This document shows, piece by piece, positions 8,954-17,329 of a stretch of 64,000 nucleotides of DNA (position 1 is the first letter of the stretch; every line of letters starts with the position of its first letter). The DNA lies in NCBI RefSeq assembly GCF_039544265.1, contig NZ_BAABLI010000005.1, forward strand, positions 189,635 to 253,634. Direction: 5' to 3'. The notes under the pieces are model-generated. The model was not told where the DNA came from, did not search any database, and saw nothing but the letters and a program-made list of their open reading frames with translations. Position numbers and translations under genes: made by a program. This DNA comes from Corallincola platygyrae (GTDB taxonomy: Bacteria > Pseudomonadota > Gammaproteobacteria > Enterobacterales > Neiellaceae).

Positions 8954-11884
8954 ATGCAGGGGCAGAAACGGGGAGTCTGGTTACCCTTGGTCATTGGCTT
9001 AGCAGCCAGTGCGGTGATCACGGGATGCAGTGATGATGACGATGATGAGGTAGAACTTGCTACCTTAGCACCGATGGAGTTCAGCCTCTCGATGCCGCTG
9101 GGAACCGTGCAAGCAGAAGGCGGGACGCCGGTGGTATTGGATACAGGGTTCGGCAGTGGTGCCTTCCACCATGTAGCCGATCCGGACCAACAGTTTTATC
9201 TCGTGACGGATCGTGGGCCTAATGTAGCGTGTGATGATTCCGAAGAGATCCTGGGTGTTGCAGGTATCTGTGGTGATGATGAAGATGGAAAAATCTTCCC
9301 AATGCCTGATTACACGCCGTCCATCTTTGAAGTGTTGTTGACCGTTGACGGCCCGCAATTGACTCAAATTCCTCTATTGGATAGCGATGGTAATCCAATC
9401 ACGGGTGTGGTTAACCCGCTGGAAAGCACTGAAAATGGCTATGCACTTGACGGCACCCAGCTGGCATTCGATCCCAATGGTGTCGACACCGAAGCCCTGG
9501 TTAAGCTGGCCGATGGTAGCTTCTGGCTGACCGAAGAATATGGACCGAGTTTGTTGCATGTTGCCGCCGATGGCACTGTGCTGGAGCGTGTGGTTCCTAT
9601 GGGCGTAGCAGCACAACTTGCTGGTGCAACTTATCCTGTCACTGACGGTCTGCCGGCGATCTTGGCCAAGCGTAAGCTGAATCGTGGTATCGAGTCGTTG
9701 GCCATAAGCCCTAATGAAGATGCACTTTATTTCATCATGCAATCGCCGCTGGCGAACCCTGATAACAGTGCTTACAGCACGTCTAAGAATGTACGCCTGT
9801 TCAAAATGGCGCTGAATGCTGATGGCACCTTAGGCGCGGTTCAAGGTGAGTACCTTTACACGCTGGATTCTCCGCAATCGTTCGCTGACCGTGCTAATGG
9901 CGTGGGCGACTTGAAGAACGATGATTACCGCAAGCAGAGCGATGTGAAAGTCAGCGAAATGATTGCGGTGGGTGCTGACCAACTGGTCGTACTGGAACGC
10001 ATCAGCAAGGTGACTCATCTTTATCGCGTTGATTTAGCCGGTGCTACCAACCTGTTGGGCAGTGATTGGGATGCCGAAGCGACCTCTCCAAGCCTGGAAC
10101 AGATTGTTGATTTGGAAGGCGAGGGCATTGTGCCTTTGGCCAAGACTCAGGCTTTTACCAACCTGGGTTCTGAGCTGGAACTTCCGAAGAAAGAGGAAGG
10201 TCTGGCGTTGCTGGACGACACCTATGCCATGTTGGTGAACGACAATGATTTCGGCATCGAAGGTAACAGTACGGATGTGATTATTACCGCACTGAATGCC
10301 GGCATTGCTGGCGCAACTGCCCCAGCGCACCCTGTGCTGACCCATGAGTCGCGATACAGCTCTGGCCTGTTTGATGAAGGTGCGGCTGAGATTGTTCAGT
10401 ACCATGCTGGCAGTCAGCGTGCATTTGTCGTGAACGCGGCAGATCGCAGTGTAGACGTGTTGAGCGTGGGTGATGACTTGGCGCTGACCAAAGCCTTTGG
10501 CCTGACACTGCCGGAAGAAACTGCTGATAGCCGCGAACTGGGCGATGCGAATAGTGTTGCTGTTGCAGGAGACTGGCTGGCGGTAGCCATTGAGGCCGAT
10601 GATGGTCTGGGTAATGGCAAACAGGGTAAAGGTGTGGTTGTTCTGTATGACCTGTCTCTCGAGGGTGAGAACGCGCTAGCGATGGATAGCGCCCCAGCAG
10701 CGATGTTTGAAGCGGGATACCTGCCTGACATGGTGACCTTCAACAAGGCCGCCACCATGATCCTGGTAGCAAACGAAGGTGAGCCGAATGATGACTACGA
10801 AGTTGACCCTGAGGGGTCAGTGACACTGATTGACCTGACTGCAGGCGTCAATAGTGCGGTGATTACCGATCTGGGTTTCACTGACTTTAATGCCGGTGGT
10901 AGCCGAGCTGGCGAGCTGCCAGCTGATGTGCGTGTGTTCGGTCCTGGCGCGACGGTCGCCCAAGATCTTGAGCCTGAGTACATCGCAGTATCAGCGGATG
11001 ACACCATGGCGTTTGTTGCGCTACAGGAGAATAACGCGGTGGCGAACATCGACCTGGTTAACAAGCAGGTAAGTGCTATTTGGGCTCTGGGCTTTAAAGA
11101 CCACAGCAAAGCCTGGAACGCTATCGATATTAATGACAAAGATGATGCTATCGACATCACCACACGTGACAACGTGGTGGGTATGTACCAGCCGGATTCT
11201 ATCGCCAGCTATAGCGTAGATGGCATGGCGTACCTGGTTACTGCCAATGAAGGTGACTCCCGAGACTACGATGGTTTCAGCGAAGAGGCCCGCGGAGAAG
11301 ACCTGACGCTTGCAGATCACTTTGATGTTGATGAAGTAGGTCGTATCGGTACCACAACTACCTTGGGTGATGCTGACGAAGACGGTGTTGTCGAAACACT
11401 TTATATCTACGGTGCACGTAGCTTCAGTATCTGGAATAGCGCTGGCGAGCGTGTGTTCGACAGCGGCAGCGAGTTTGAACAGATTACTGCAGCCCGCTTC
11501 CCGGACAACTTTAATGCCAGTGACGACAAGCACAGCTTTGAAAACCGCAGTGACAACAAAGGCCCTGAGCCGGAAGGTGTGGTTGTCGGTATGGTGGGTG
11601 AGCGCTACTACGCATTTGTTGGCTTGGAGCGTATGGGTGGCGTGATGGTCTATGACGTTACTGTGCCTGCGTCTGCGCGCTTCGTGCAGTACATTAACCC
11701 GCGTGACTTCGAGCAGGACCCATCGTTGGAAACAGACGATGGTGAAGTGACCAACCCTGACGTGGGCGATTTGGCGCCGGAAGGTATGGCATTTGTGCCC
11801 GCTGCTGATAGCCCAACCGGTGCAGCGATGCTGATTGTCGGCAATGAGATCAGCGGTACTACCTCGGTATACAGCTTCGACTAA
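8954..11884 (+). CDS. Large lipoprotein: esterase-like phytase domain plus choice-of-anchor I propeller
   Basis: A 976-residue protein with a lipobox VITGC (Cys25) followed by an Asp-rich stretch. Residues of roughly 40-440 match the esterase-like phytase family (TDRGPNVACDD, RGIESLAISPNEDALYF, EGLALLDDTYAMLVNDNDFG). The second half, about 460-970, is a choice-of-anchor I type beta-propeller (YLPDMVTFNKAATMILVANE, NEGDSRDYDGFSEEARGEDL, PEPEGVVVGMVGERYYAFVG). It is probably surface-exposed and may hydrolyse phosphoesters, but no catalytic residues can be assigned with confidence. GAGG upstream supports the ATG at 8954. A strong terminator follows, so it is probably monocistronic. Family members often appear under phosphate-related control, but no Pho box is evident. 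Confidence 0.85.
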   Translation: MQGQKRGVWLPLVIGLAASAVITGCSDDDDDEVELATLAPMEFSLSMPLGTVQAEGGTPVVLDTGFGSGAFHHVADPDQQFYLVTDRGPNVACDDSEEILGVAGICGDDEDGKIFPMPDYTPSIFEVLLTVDGPQLTQIPLLDSDGNPITGVVNPLESTENGYALDGTQLAFDPNGVDTEALVKLADGSFWLTEEYGPSLLHVAADGTVLERVVPMGVAAQLAGATYPVTDGLPAILAKRKLNRGIESLAISPNEDALYFIMQSPLANPDNSAYSTSKNVRLFKMALNADGTLGAVQGEYLYTLDSPQSFADRANGVGDLKNDDYRKQSDVKVSEMIAVGADQLVVLERISKVTHLYRVDLAGATNLLGSDWDAEATSPSLEQIVDLEGEGIVPLAKTQAFTNLGSELELPKKEEGLALLDDTYAMLVNDNDFGIEGNSTDVIITALNAGIAGATAPAHPVLTHESRYSSGLFDEGAAEIVQYHAGSQRAFVVNAADRSVDVLSVGDDLALTKAFGLTLPEETADSRELGDANSVAVAGDWLAVAIEADDGLGNGKQGKGVVVLYDLSLEGENALAMDSAPAAMFEAGYLPDMVTFNKAATMILVANEGEPNDDYEVDPEGSVTLIDLTAGVNSAVITDLGFTDFNAGGSRAGELPADVRVFGPGATVAQDLEPEYIAVSADDTMAFVALQENNAVANIDLVNKQVSAIWALGFKDHSKAWNAIDINDKDDAIDITTRDNVVGMYQPDSIASYSVDGMAYLVTANEGDSRDYDGFSEEARGEDLTLADHFDVDEVGRIGTTTTLGDADEDGVVETLYIYGARSFSIWNSAGERVFDSGSEFEQITAARFPDNFNASDDKHSFENRSDNKGPEPEGVVVGMVGERYYAFVGLERMGGVMVYDVTVPASARFVQYINPRDFEQDPSLETDDGEVTNPDVGDLAPEGMAFVPAADSPTGAAMLIVGNEISGTTSVYSFD

Positions 11885-11919
11885 TCTTTTAGTGCGTATT
11901 AATGGCACTGGTTAAAGCT

Positions 11920-11952
11920 AAAAAGCCCTGTTCCGTTGAACGGGGCTTTTTT
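11920..11952. terminator. Rho-independent terminator, works in both directions
   Basis: The stem AAAAAGCCC-T-GTTC pairs with GAAC-G-GGGCTTTTT, with a 4-nt loop and one T-G wobble, and A/T tracts on both sides. It lies between the convergent lipoprotein and fasciclin genes. Confidence 0.9.
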
Positions 11953-11981
11953 AATGGGCTGGTATTAACCGCTGGGCCGAT

Positions 11982-12497
11982 TTAGAACTGCGGCATTAAT
12001 ACGCTATCAATCAGGTACACAGTGCCATTGCTGGTTTTCACAGGTTGGCATTCAACATTAGAGTTGTTCACTCGTGGTGTTGAGCCGCTTCTGTTCAGGA
12101 ACACAGTCTGGCCAAACAGGGTGGATACTTTCTTGGGAATAAAGGCACGACGTGGGTCTTTTTTACCTTCGGCAACATGATAGAGCAGCACAGCAGTTAA
12201 CAGATCTTTGTCTGCAAGAACCGCATTGAGAATCTCCGGTGGCAGCGCGCCAAACGCCTCGTTGACCGGAGCATAAACCGTGAAATTGCCGCCGCCATTC
12301 AGCGCATCGACCAGTCCAGCTTCCTGTAATGCAAACACCAGGGTGCTCAAAGAATCAGTGGCAATGGCCGCTTCTGCAATTGTACCGTCAAACTTTACAG
12401 GTTTGGTTTTCAGGCACTTGTAGTAGCTGCTAGCGAAGCTAGCTCCTGATACAGCGAGCATGATTAGGCCGATGGTGGCAGTCACTAACTTTTTCAT
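11982..12497 (-). CDS. Secreted fasciclin (FAS1) domain protein
   Basis: The 171-residue product has a Sec signal peptide (MKKLVTATIGLIMLAVSGASFA) and a single FAS1 domain. The conserved boxes are FTVYAPVNEAFGALPPE in the first half and LLYHVAEGK in the second, with a closing NGTVYLIDSVLMPQF. FAS1 proteins are adhesion or matrix modules in the periplasm or outside the cell. Two Cys residues flank the domain, near residue 28 and in NVECQPV, and may form a disulfide. It has its own promoter region of about 270 bases with no other recognisable site, and shares the bidirectional terminator with the phytase-like gene. Confidence 0.92.
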   Translation of the reverse strand: MKKLVTATIGLIMLAVSGASFASSYYKCLKTKPVKFDGTIAEAAIATDSLSTLVFALQEAGLVDALNGGGNFTVYAPVNEAFGALPPEILNAVLADKDLLTAVLLYHVAEGKKDPRRAFIPKKVSTLFGQTVFLNRSGSTPRVNNSNVECQPVKTSNGTVYLIDSVLMPQF

Positions 12498-12771
12498 GGT
12501 TATTTCCTCTATCTTTCAGATTCGTATCGCTTTTATTTTTAGGTAGCGGTCCTCACCAGAGACAACCAGACAGAGGTGAACTTCATTGGGCCTGCAAACG
12601 CTTGAACGAAGTTGTTCAGAAAAGGATCAGTTTTTGTGTGGTTTTAGGGATGGCTGTTTTAGCTGTTAATGGATTTTTGCTGGGTAAGAGTAAAAAGACT
12701 CATCATGAACAAACCGGCAGGATAGGTAACAAGACAATCCGAAAACATAGGTACAGATAAACTGCATGATT

Positions 12772-13087
12772 ATCGCCGCTCCTGCGCATTAGCATGCCCC
12801 ACGAAGTGTTTTGGGTACCATGCGCTCGCGGCATACCGTTCTTCCTGAACATCGCCGCTCCAGCGCATTAGCATGCCCCACGAAGTGTTTTGGGTACCAT
12901 GTACCCGCGCTAGGCATACGACCGCCATGGATGGCGGAAATATCGAAAATGCATGGAGCATTTTTCGACCGCACGTCCTGTGCATCGCCGCTCCTGCGCG
13001 TCCATGCGCTCGCGGCATACCGCAAATCCTGTGCATTGCCGCTCCTGTACATCCATGTACCCGCGGCATACCGTTCGTCCTGAACAT
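12772..13087 (-). repeat. Terminator-associated mosaic hairpin repeat, cluster 1
   Basis: At least four hairpin units lie head to tail directly after the T-tract of the minus-strand terminator at 13088-13112. Read on the plus strand, the constant parts are ATYGCCGCTCCTG, then variable complementary arms around CC, then YCGCGGCATACCG, then a second small hairpin with TCCT at its centre. Arms here are gcgcat/atgcgc (12784-12789 with 12820-12825), gcgcgt/atgcgc (12996-13001 with 13004-13009) and gtacat/atgtac (13047-13052 with 13055-13060). One unit (around 12863) has non-matching arms. Two units carry a roughly 30-base insert in the loop (gcatgccccacgaagtgttt and more). A separate hairpin module lies at 12943-12968. 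Open frames of about 100 codons across this DNA exist on both strands and are not taken as genes. Confidence 0.85.
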
Positions 13088-13112
13088 AAAAAAGCCCGAC
13101 GCGGGGTCGGGC
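13088..13112 (-). terminator. Rho-independent terminator of the esterase gene
   Basis: Stem GCCCGAC / GTCGGGC with a 5-nt loop, followed on the minus strand by six T. The mosaic repeat starts immediately behind the T-tract. Confidence 0.9.
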
Positions 13113-13147
13113 GAACAAGGGAGAGACAACAGAGTTTACTAAACAGG

Positions 13148-14401
13148 TTATGAATCAGCTTGCAGCAACCACTTCATGGCGGTTGGAAAACGGGCGGACC
13201 AGGAACGTTCGTTATGCCCACCGCGTGGGTCTTCCACAATTTTAAGGTGTTGTTTGGGATACGCCTGCCGATTCAGTAAGCGTTTCATCATGCGCATTTC
13301 ATCTATGGCTGGTGGTTCTTCTGCGCCCGCATCCATGTACAGACGCAATCGTTCAGGCAGCGCTTTCTGAGTGATTAGCTCTTTAACACCGGGATAGCCA
13401 GGCTCTCCCATATTGACCCAGATTGATGGTGAAAATGCACCGACCATGCCGAAGGTTTGCGGATGGGTAATTCCAGCATAAAGGGCAAACAATCCGCCAA
13501 ATGAACTGCCGGCAATACCTGTGAACCTTGCGTTAGGCAGTGTTCGGTAAGTCGAATCGATGTAGGGTTTTAAGTCGTAGCGGATAAATGCCAGAAACTT
13601 GTCTGCCTGTGAGGATTCCAACTGACCGGTAAAATTAAAATCCCAAGGAATATATTCATTGGCGCGATTGGGGCCATTATAAATACCAACGACGATAACG
13701 GGGGGGAGCCTGCCCGCCATAATCTCTTCATCGAGGATCTCATCGATGCGCCATTCACCAGCGAATGAGGTGAACTCATCAAACAGGTTCTGGCCATCCG
13801 TCATGTAAATCACCGGGAAATGTTCTTGTTGGGCCGCGTGATAACCGGGTGGCAGGTAAATCATCAGATCTGTAGAGCGCCCTAGCTGCGGCATTTCAAA
13901 GTCAACAATATGCGTGACGTTGCGGCTGACGGTATCACCCGGCTTCAGCTCGGAAGGGAAATCCTCCCAGCTCTCGATATCAATCTCGACAACTTCGTCT
14001 CTGCCTTTGTACCGGTAAAATCGGTCTGGTCGCATTTTTCCTGAGGCAGCAAACTCTCTGATTCGCTCATTGCCCTTAGTCTTGTCATTGTCGCGGGCAA
14101 ACAGAAAGAAAAAGTGATCCAGTTCCGCCTTGGGTACATTCAGGTAGTAGTAACCGTCTGGGTTCCGTTTGGCTGTGTACTGCGCAATGACATCTGGGTG
14201 AAAGAAGTCATCGAAGTCAGAGATCATAAAGATCTTGTCTTCTTTCGGTGTTAAGTCCGGCACATTGATTTTAAAGGTGACCGTTGGGTTCGCTTTCGCC
14301 TGAGCTGTAGGTTGCGTGGTTTTGCAACCGGTAATGACACAGCTGATACACAGGCCGCAGGTTAATGCGAATCGAATCCAGGCTGGACTCCTGTTTTTCA
14401 T
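13148..14401 (-). CDS. Lipoprotein esterase of the esterase D / Fes type
   Basis: This 417-residue protein has a lipobox VITGC (Cys26), so it is anchored in the envelope. Residues 40-150 look like a small beta-sandwich accessory domain (TVTFKINVPDL, FDDFFHPDV). From about 165 the alpha/beta hydrolase fold of the esterase D family (PF00756 type) follows: RSTDLMIYLPPGYH, FPVIYMTDGQNLFDE, the nucleophile Ser300 in GSSFGG, MDAGAEEP and the likely catalytic His in GGHNERSW. Relatives are feruloyl esterases, S-formylglutathione hydrolases and enterochelin esterases; substrate is unknown. A 20-bp motif 115 bases upstream is shared with the S9 peptidase gene, suggesting common control. Confidence 0.85.
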   Translation of the reverse strand: MKNRSPAWIRFALTCGLCISCVITGCKTTQPTAQAKANPTVTFKINVPDLTPKEDKIFMISDFDDFFHPDVIAQYTAKRNPDGYYYLNVPKAELDHFFFLFARDNDKTKGNERIREFAASGKMRPDRFYRYKGRDEVVEIDIESWEDFPSELKPGDTVSRNVTHIVDFEMPQLGRSTDLMIYLPPGYHAAQQEHFPVIYMTDGQNLFDEFTSFAGEWRIDEILDEEIMAGRLPPVIVVGIYNGPNRANEYIPWDFNFTGQLESSQADKFLAFIRYDLKPYIDSTYRTLPNARFTGIAGSSFGGLFALYAGITHPQTFGMVGAFSPSIWVNMGEPGYPGVKELITQKALPERLRLYMDAGAEEPPAIDEMRMMKRLLNRQAYPKQHLKIVEDPRGGHNERSWSARFPTAMKWLLQADS

Positions 14402-14516
14402 TTCAGATCCCTCTTGATTTGCCGTTTAGCAAACATGCCAGTTGGTTGACTGGCGACTTATCTATTTCTGATTTGACCAGTTCGGGTGGCTGAGATCTGT
14501 TTAATAAATGGAGGGA

Positions 14517-14536
14517 AAATGTAAGAAAGTGAAAGT
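14517..14536 (-). promoter_or_regulatory. Shared 20-bp upstream motif, copy 2
   Basis: On the plus strand this reads aaatgtaagaaagtgaaagt, the exact reverse complement of 3169-3188. It lies 115 bases before the esterase start codon, oriented as copy 1 is to its gene. It is also 145 bases upstream of the divergent DUF389 gene, which could alternatively be the target. Confidence 0.5.
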
Positions 14537-14681
14537 GCTTAGAGATCCCCATCTCAGGGAGTAATCTAATTTTTTACTTGGCATAAAAGCTTAGCAGAGG
14601 TGCTTGGAATGCATAATCAACTAAGCTTAACTCTTTGTGGTAAATGACAAAAATGGATAAAGGCAAAGGAGACCGCTGTCC

Positions 14682-16547
14682 ATGATGTGCTTTCTGTTGT
14701 TTGATTTGTCTAAGCAGCAAACAGTGAAAGAAGAATTGCTGCCGCTGTTTAGTGAGCAGGAACTAACCCCCGTTGCATTTGAATCGCGTTGTTTACCTAA
14801 ATGGCCAGAGCAGGCCAGAGTATTTTTGTTTCTCAATGACGAACAATTGGCTGACGTGCTGCCATTCGCAGTGGAGAGCCAATGGCAGGTTGTTGTGCTT
14901 CCTCACCCAGAGGCCAGCAACGCCATGCGCGGCATTGGCATAAGCGGCAAACTCAGTTCTGTGGTGGAGGATGGGCTGGTTCTTGAGCCAAATGCAGTCG
15001 ATTTAATGTTTTGTAATGGACGGCCAGTGCTCAATGCTGTGGTGGTGGGTGATGTCTTTAGTCTGAAGCCCGGTGGCGCAGTAGAAGGGTTTGGGGCCCG
15101 TATTAAACACCTTTGGCTATCTTGGCGACGTCTTGGGCACCTGCTTCCCAAACGTTATGAACTGGTGACAGGAAATGGCGACAAAATAAATACCGCCGCC
15201 ATGGGTATCACGCTGGTAGAACATGGCAAAAATTCGGTGATGGGCAGGCGGTTATTGCCTGATTCCCAAGTGAATGATGGTATGTTCCATGCCATTCTTC
15301 TTGCGCCTCGCAGCCTGATGGAGATGTTCAGGTTTCTGATCGGCAGCATGTTTCATCGCAGTGGCAAATCTATTCCCAAAAGTATTGGACTGATTAAAAC
15401 ATCGCGGCTTGAGATTAAATCGGATGTGGGCCTAGAGTTCCGCCATGACGGCAAGGAGCTTTGCAGTAAAACGTTGGAGATAGAAGCTCAGTCCCGGGTA
15501 TTGCAACTGGTCCCCAGCCGTGACGTGACCGTTGAGGTCGCCAAAGGCGACAGTAAGGAACAGCGAAAGGTACAGCACCTGCCGACAGGGGGCGCCATTG
15601 CCGAGCTGACCAAACGTCCACTGCAGTGGATTGCCCATGCTGCCACCGATGAGTTTAAAGATCTGTACCAGGCGCTGAGAGAGAATGCATCGCCCTCCAG
15701 TGTTTTTCTGACTTTGATGATTCTCTCAACGTTGTTGGCGACGGTTGGACTGTTTGCAAACTCTCCGCCGGTGATTATAGGTGCGATGATCCTTGCTCCT
15801 CTGATGGGGCCAATTATCTCGTTATCTATGGCGCTGGCACGGCAAGATGAGATGCTGTTAAGGGGCAGTATCTACACTCTGTTTGCAGGTCTGGCATTGG
15901 CGCTATTGTTTGCGGTGGCGTCTACCTGGCTGATCCCGCTAGAGCTTTCCACGGCTGAGATCCGAGCTCGGATGCGACCGAATCTGTTAGATCTGGCTGT
16001 GGCTGTTATCTCTGGTATCGCTGGCGCCTACGCGACGGCTCGCGCATCTGTAGCCAAAAGCATGGCGGGTGTGGCGATTGCTGTTGCTTTGGTTCCGCCA
16101 CTTGCTGTGACGGGCATAGGTATTGGTTGGGCTCATCCACAAATGATGTGGGGCGCATTTCTGCTGTTTTTGACCAACCTTTCGGGCATTGTGCTTGCCG
16201 CTGCGATTACCTTTCTGGTGCTTGGTTTTGCGCCGTTTCAGCGGGCAAAACGTGGCTTGCTGTTTTCGCTGCTGGCGGTGTTGGCAGTGAGTGTGCCATT
16301 GGCATTTAGTTTTTCTCAGATGGTTGAGCAGAAACGGTTGTTGCAACAGCTTGAGGGGCATCAGGTGCAGGATATTAAGATGACGCAGGTGAGAGTGCGT
16401 TTAACCAGTCCCGTGACTGTGTCGGTGTTATTGGTATCCAAGCGGCCATTAACCCAGGAAGACTTCGTACTGAGTAAAAGTGAGATAGAGCGGGTGCTGG
16501 TTCAGCCTGTTGTGCTTGAAGCAACAAGCTCGCTGCGGTTGGAGTAG
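14682..16547 (+). CDS. TIGR00341/DUF389 membrane protein with lipid-kinase-like N-terminus
   Basis: The 621-residue protein has two parts. Residues of about 60-290 resemble the C-terminal domain of diacylglycerol kinase/YegS-like proteins (GISGKLSSVVEDGLV, FGARIKHLWLSWRRLG, MGRRLLPDSQVNDGMFHAI), but the GGDGT nucleotide motif is absent, so kinase activity is unlikely from this sequence alone. From about 330 on, DUF389 begins: SSVFLTLMILSTLLATVGLF, then PPVIIGAMILAPLMGPIISL and several further membrane helices, ending in a soluble tail. DUF389 function is unknown. AAAGGAG lies about ten bases upstream of the ATG pair. An 8-bp inverted repeat (aagcttag/ctaagctt, 14587-14628) lies in the promoter region. 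The gene appears monocistronic. Confidence 0.85.
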   Translation: MMCFLLFDLSKQQTVKEELLPLFSEQELTPVAFESRCLPKWPEQARVFLFLNDEQLADVLPFAVESQWQVVVLPHPEASNAMRGIGISGKLSSVVEDGLVLEPNAVDLMFCNGRPVLNAVVVGDVFSLKPGGAVEGFGARIKHLWLSWRRLGHLLPKRYELVTGNGDKINTAAMGITLVEHGKNSVMGRRLLPDSQVNDGMFHAILLAPRSLMEMFRFLIGSMFHRSGKSIPKSIGLIKTSRLEIKSDVGLEFRHDGKELCSKTLEIEAQSRVLQLVPSRDVTVEVAKGDSKEQRKVQHLPTGGAIAELTKRPLQWIAHAATDEFKDLYQALRENASPSSVFLTLMILSTLLATVGLFANSPPVIIGAMILAPLMGPIISLSMALARQDEMLLRGSIYTLFAGLALALLFAVASTWLIPLELSTAEIRARMRPNLLDLAVAVISGIAGAYATARASVAKSMAGVAIAVALVPPLAVTGIGIGWAHPQMMWGAFLLFLTNLSGIVLAAAITFLVLGFAPFQRAKRGLLFSLLAVLAVSVPLAFSFSQMVEQKRLLQQLEGHQVQDIKMTQVRVRLTSPVTVSVLLVSKRPLTQEDFVLSKSEIERVLVQPVVLEATSSLRLE

Positions 16548-17329
16548 GGCGAGTTTGTCGGTCTTCGTGTCTCTTATAGAGCCTTTGATAGGGGTCACTT
16601 GTTTATATGTTGGGGGATGTAAGCAAAGCCGACGTCGATTGAATTTAGAAGCGCTAACTTGCTTAGCTGCGCCAAATATTAAATTGTGATCCTGTTCAAA
16701 CTTTGATTAATTAGTTCTGCGTTTAAAACTGCAATTTTTACCTATTTAGGTAACCCAAATGGTGCCATCCAAACCTCAGGTGGTGACTAAACAACAATGA
16801 CCTGTCATCACCACACTCGTGGTAGTGGTTACAGTTGTTAGCTCAACTGCTTATCGCTGTTTAAATCCTGTTTAGTCTTGTTAGCTCTGCACCTTGATTT
16901 GTTGTTGAAAAACTATCCTGCATCGCCCGCCACAAAAGGTCGGACCACTTTCTGATGGTGTTTAAAAAACGCCCGAAACGACAGGGGCTTGCCGTTTGAT
17001 TTCAGCGCTTTAGCAGTGCCGCTTCTTGATAATAAATGTAACTAAATTACGTAATTAGATAAATTTTCAAACACCTGTTTGCATTTTGATTTAGGTCAAT
17101 CTATAAATTGGTACAAGCCTAGAGCAAACACTCTAAACGTTTGTTTGACCTTTAATTAGATAGGCTTTCTGGTAAAGGCAGGTGGTGCGCTGAGCGCCAT
17201 ATCGAAGACACGTTAGCGTATTTGAAACACCCGCCTATTAGACCATGGTCGTATATCGCCAAAGGAAATGTCAGACAATAATTTCCGTGGTGATTAAGTA
17301 ACAAATGAATGCTTAATGAGGGTGACACT
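16548..17329. other. Long gene-free region upstream of aceB
   Basis: About 780 bases without a credible ORF. Visible small structures are the hairpin ttacct-attt-aggtaa near 16738-16753, cagttg...caactg near 16828, the palindrome aattacgtaatt at 17045-17056, and an FNR-like TTGAT-N4-GTCAA at 17086-17099 (one mismatch from TTGAT-N4-ATCAA). It probably holds the aceB promoter with a long leader and perhaps a small RNA. No IclR-type operator could be recognised. Confidence 0.4.

Noticed and set aside
11021..11908. Long minus-strand ORF opposite the phytase-like gene
   Set aside because: It is a shadow of the strongly supported lipoprotein gene; no ribosome site and no recognisable motifs.
12770..13142. 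Several overlapping ORFs of 66-119 codons on both strands
   Set aside because: They run through the mosaic repeat, have no ribosome sites, and the sequence varies by paired changes in hairpin arms, not by codon position.
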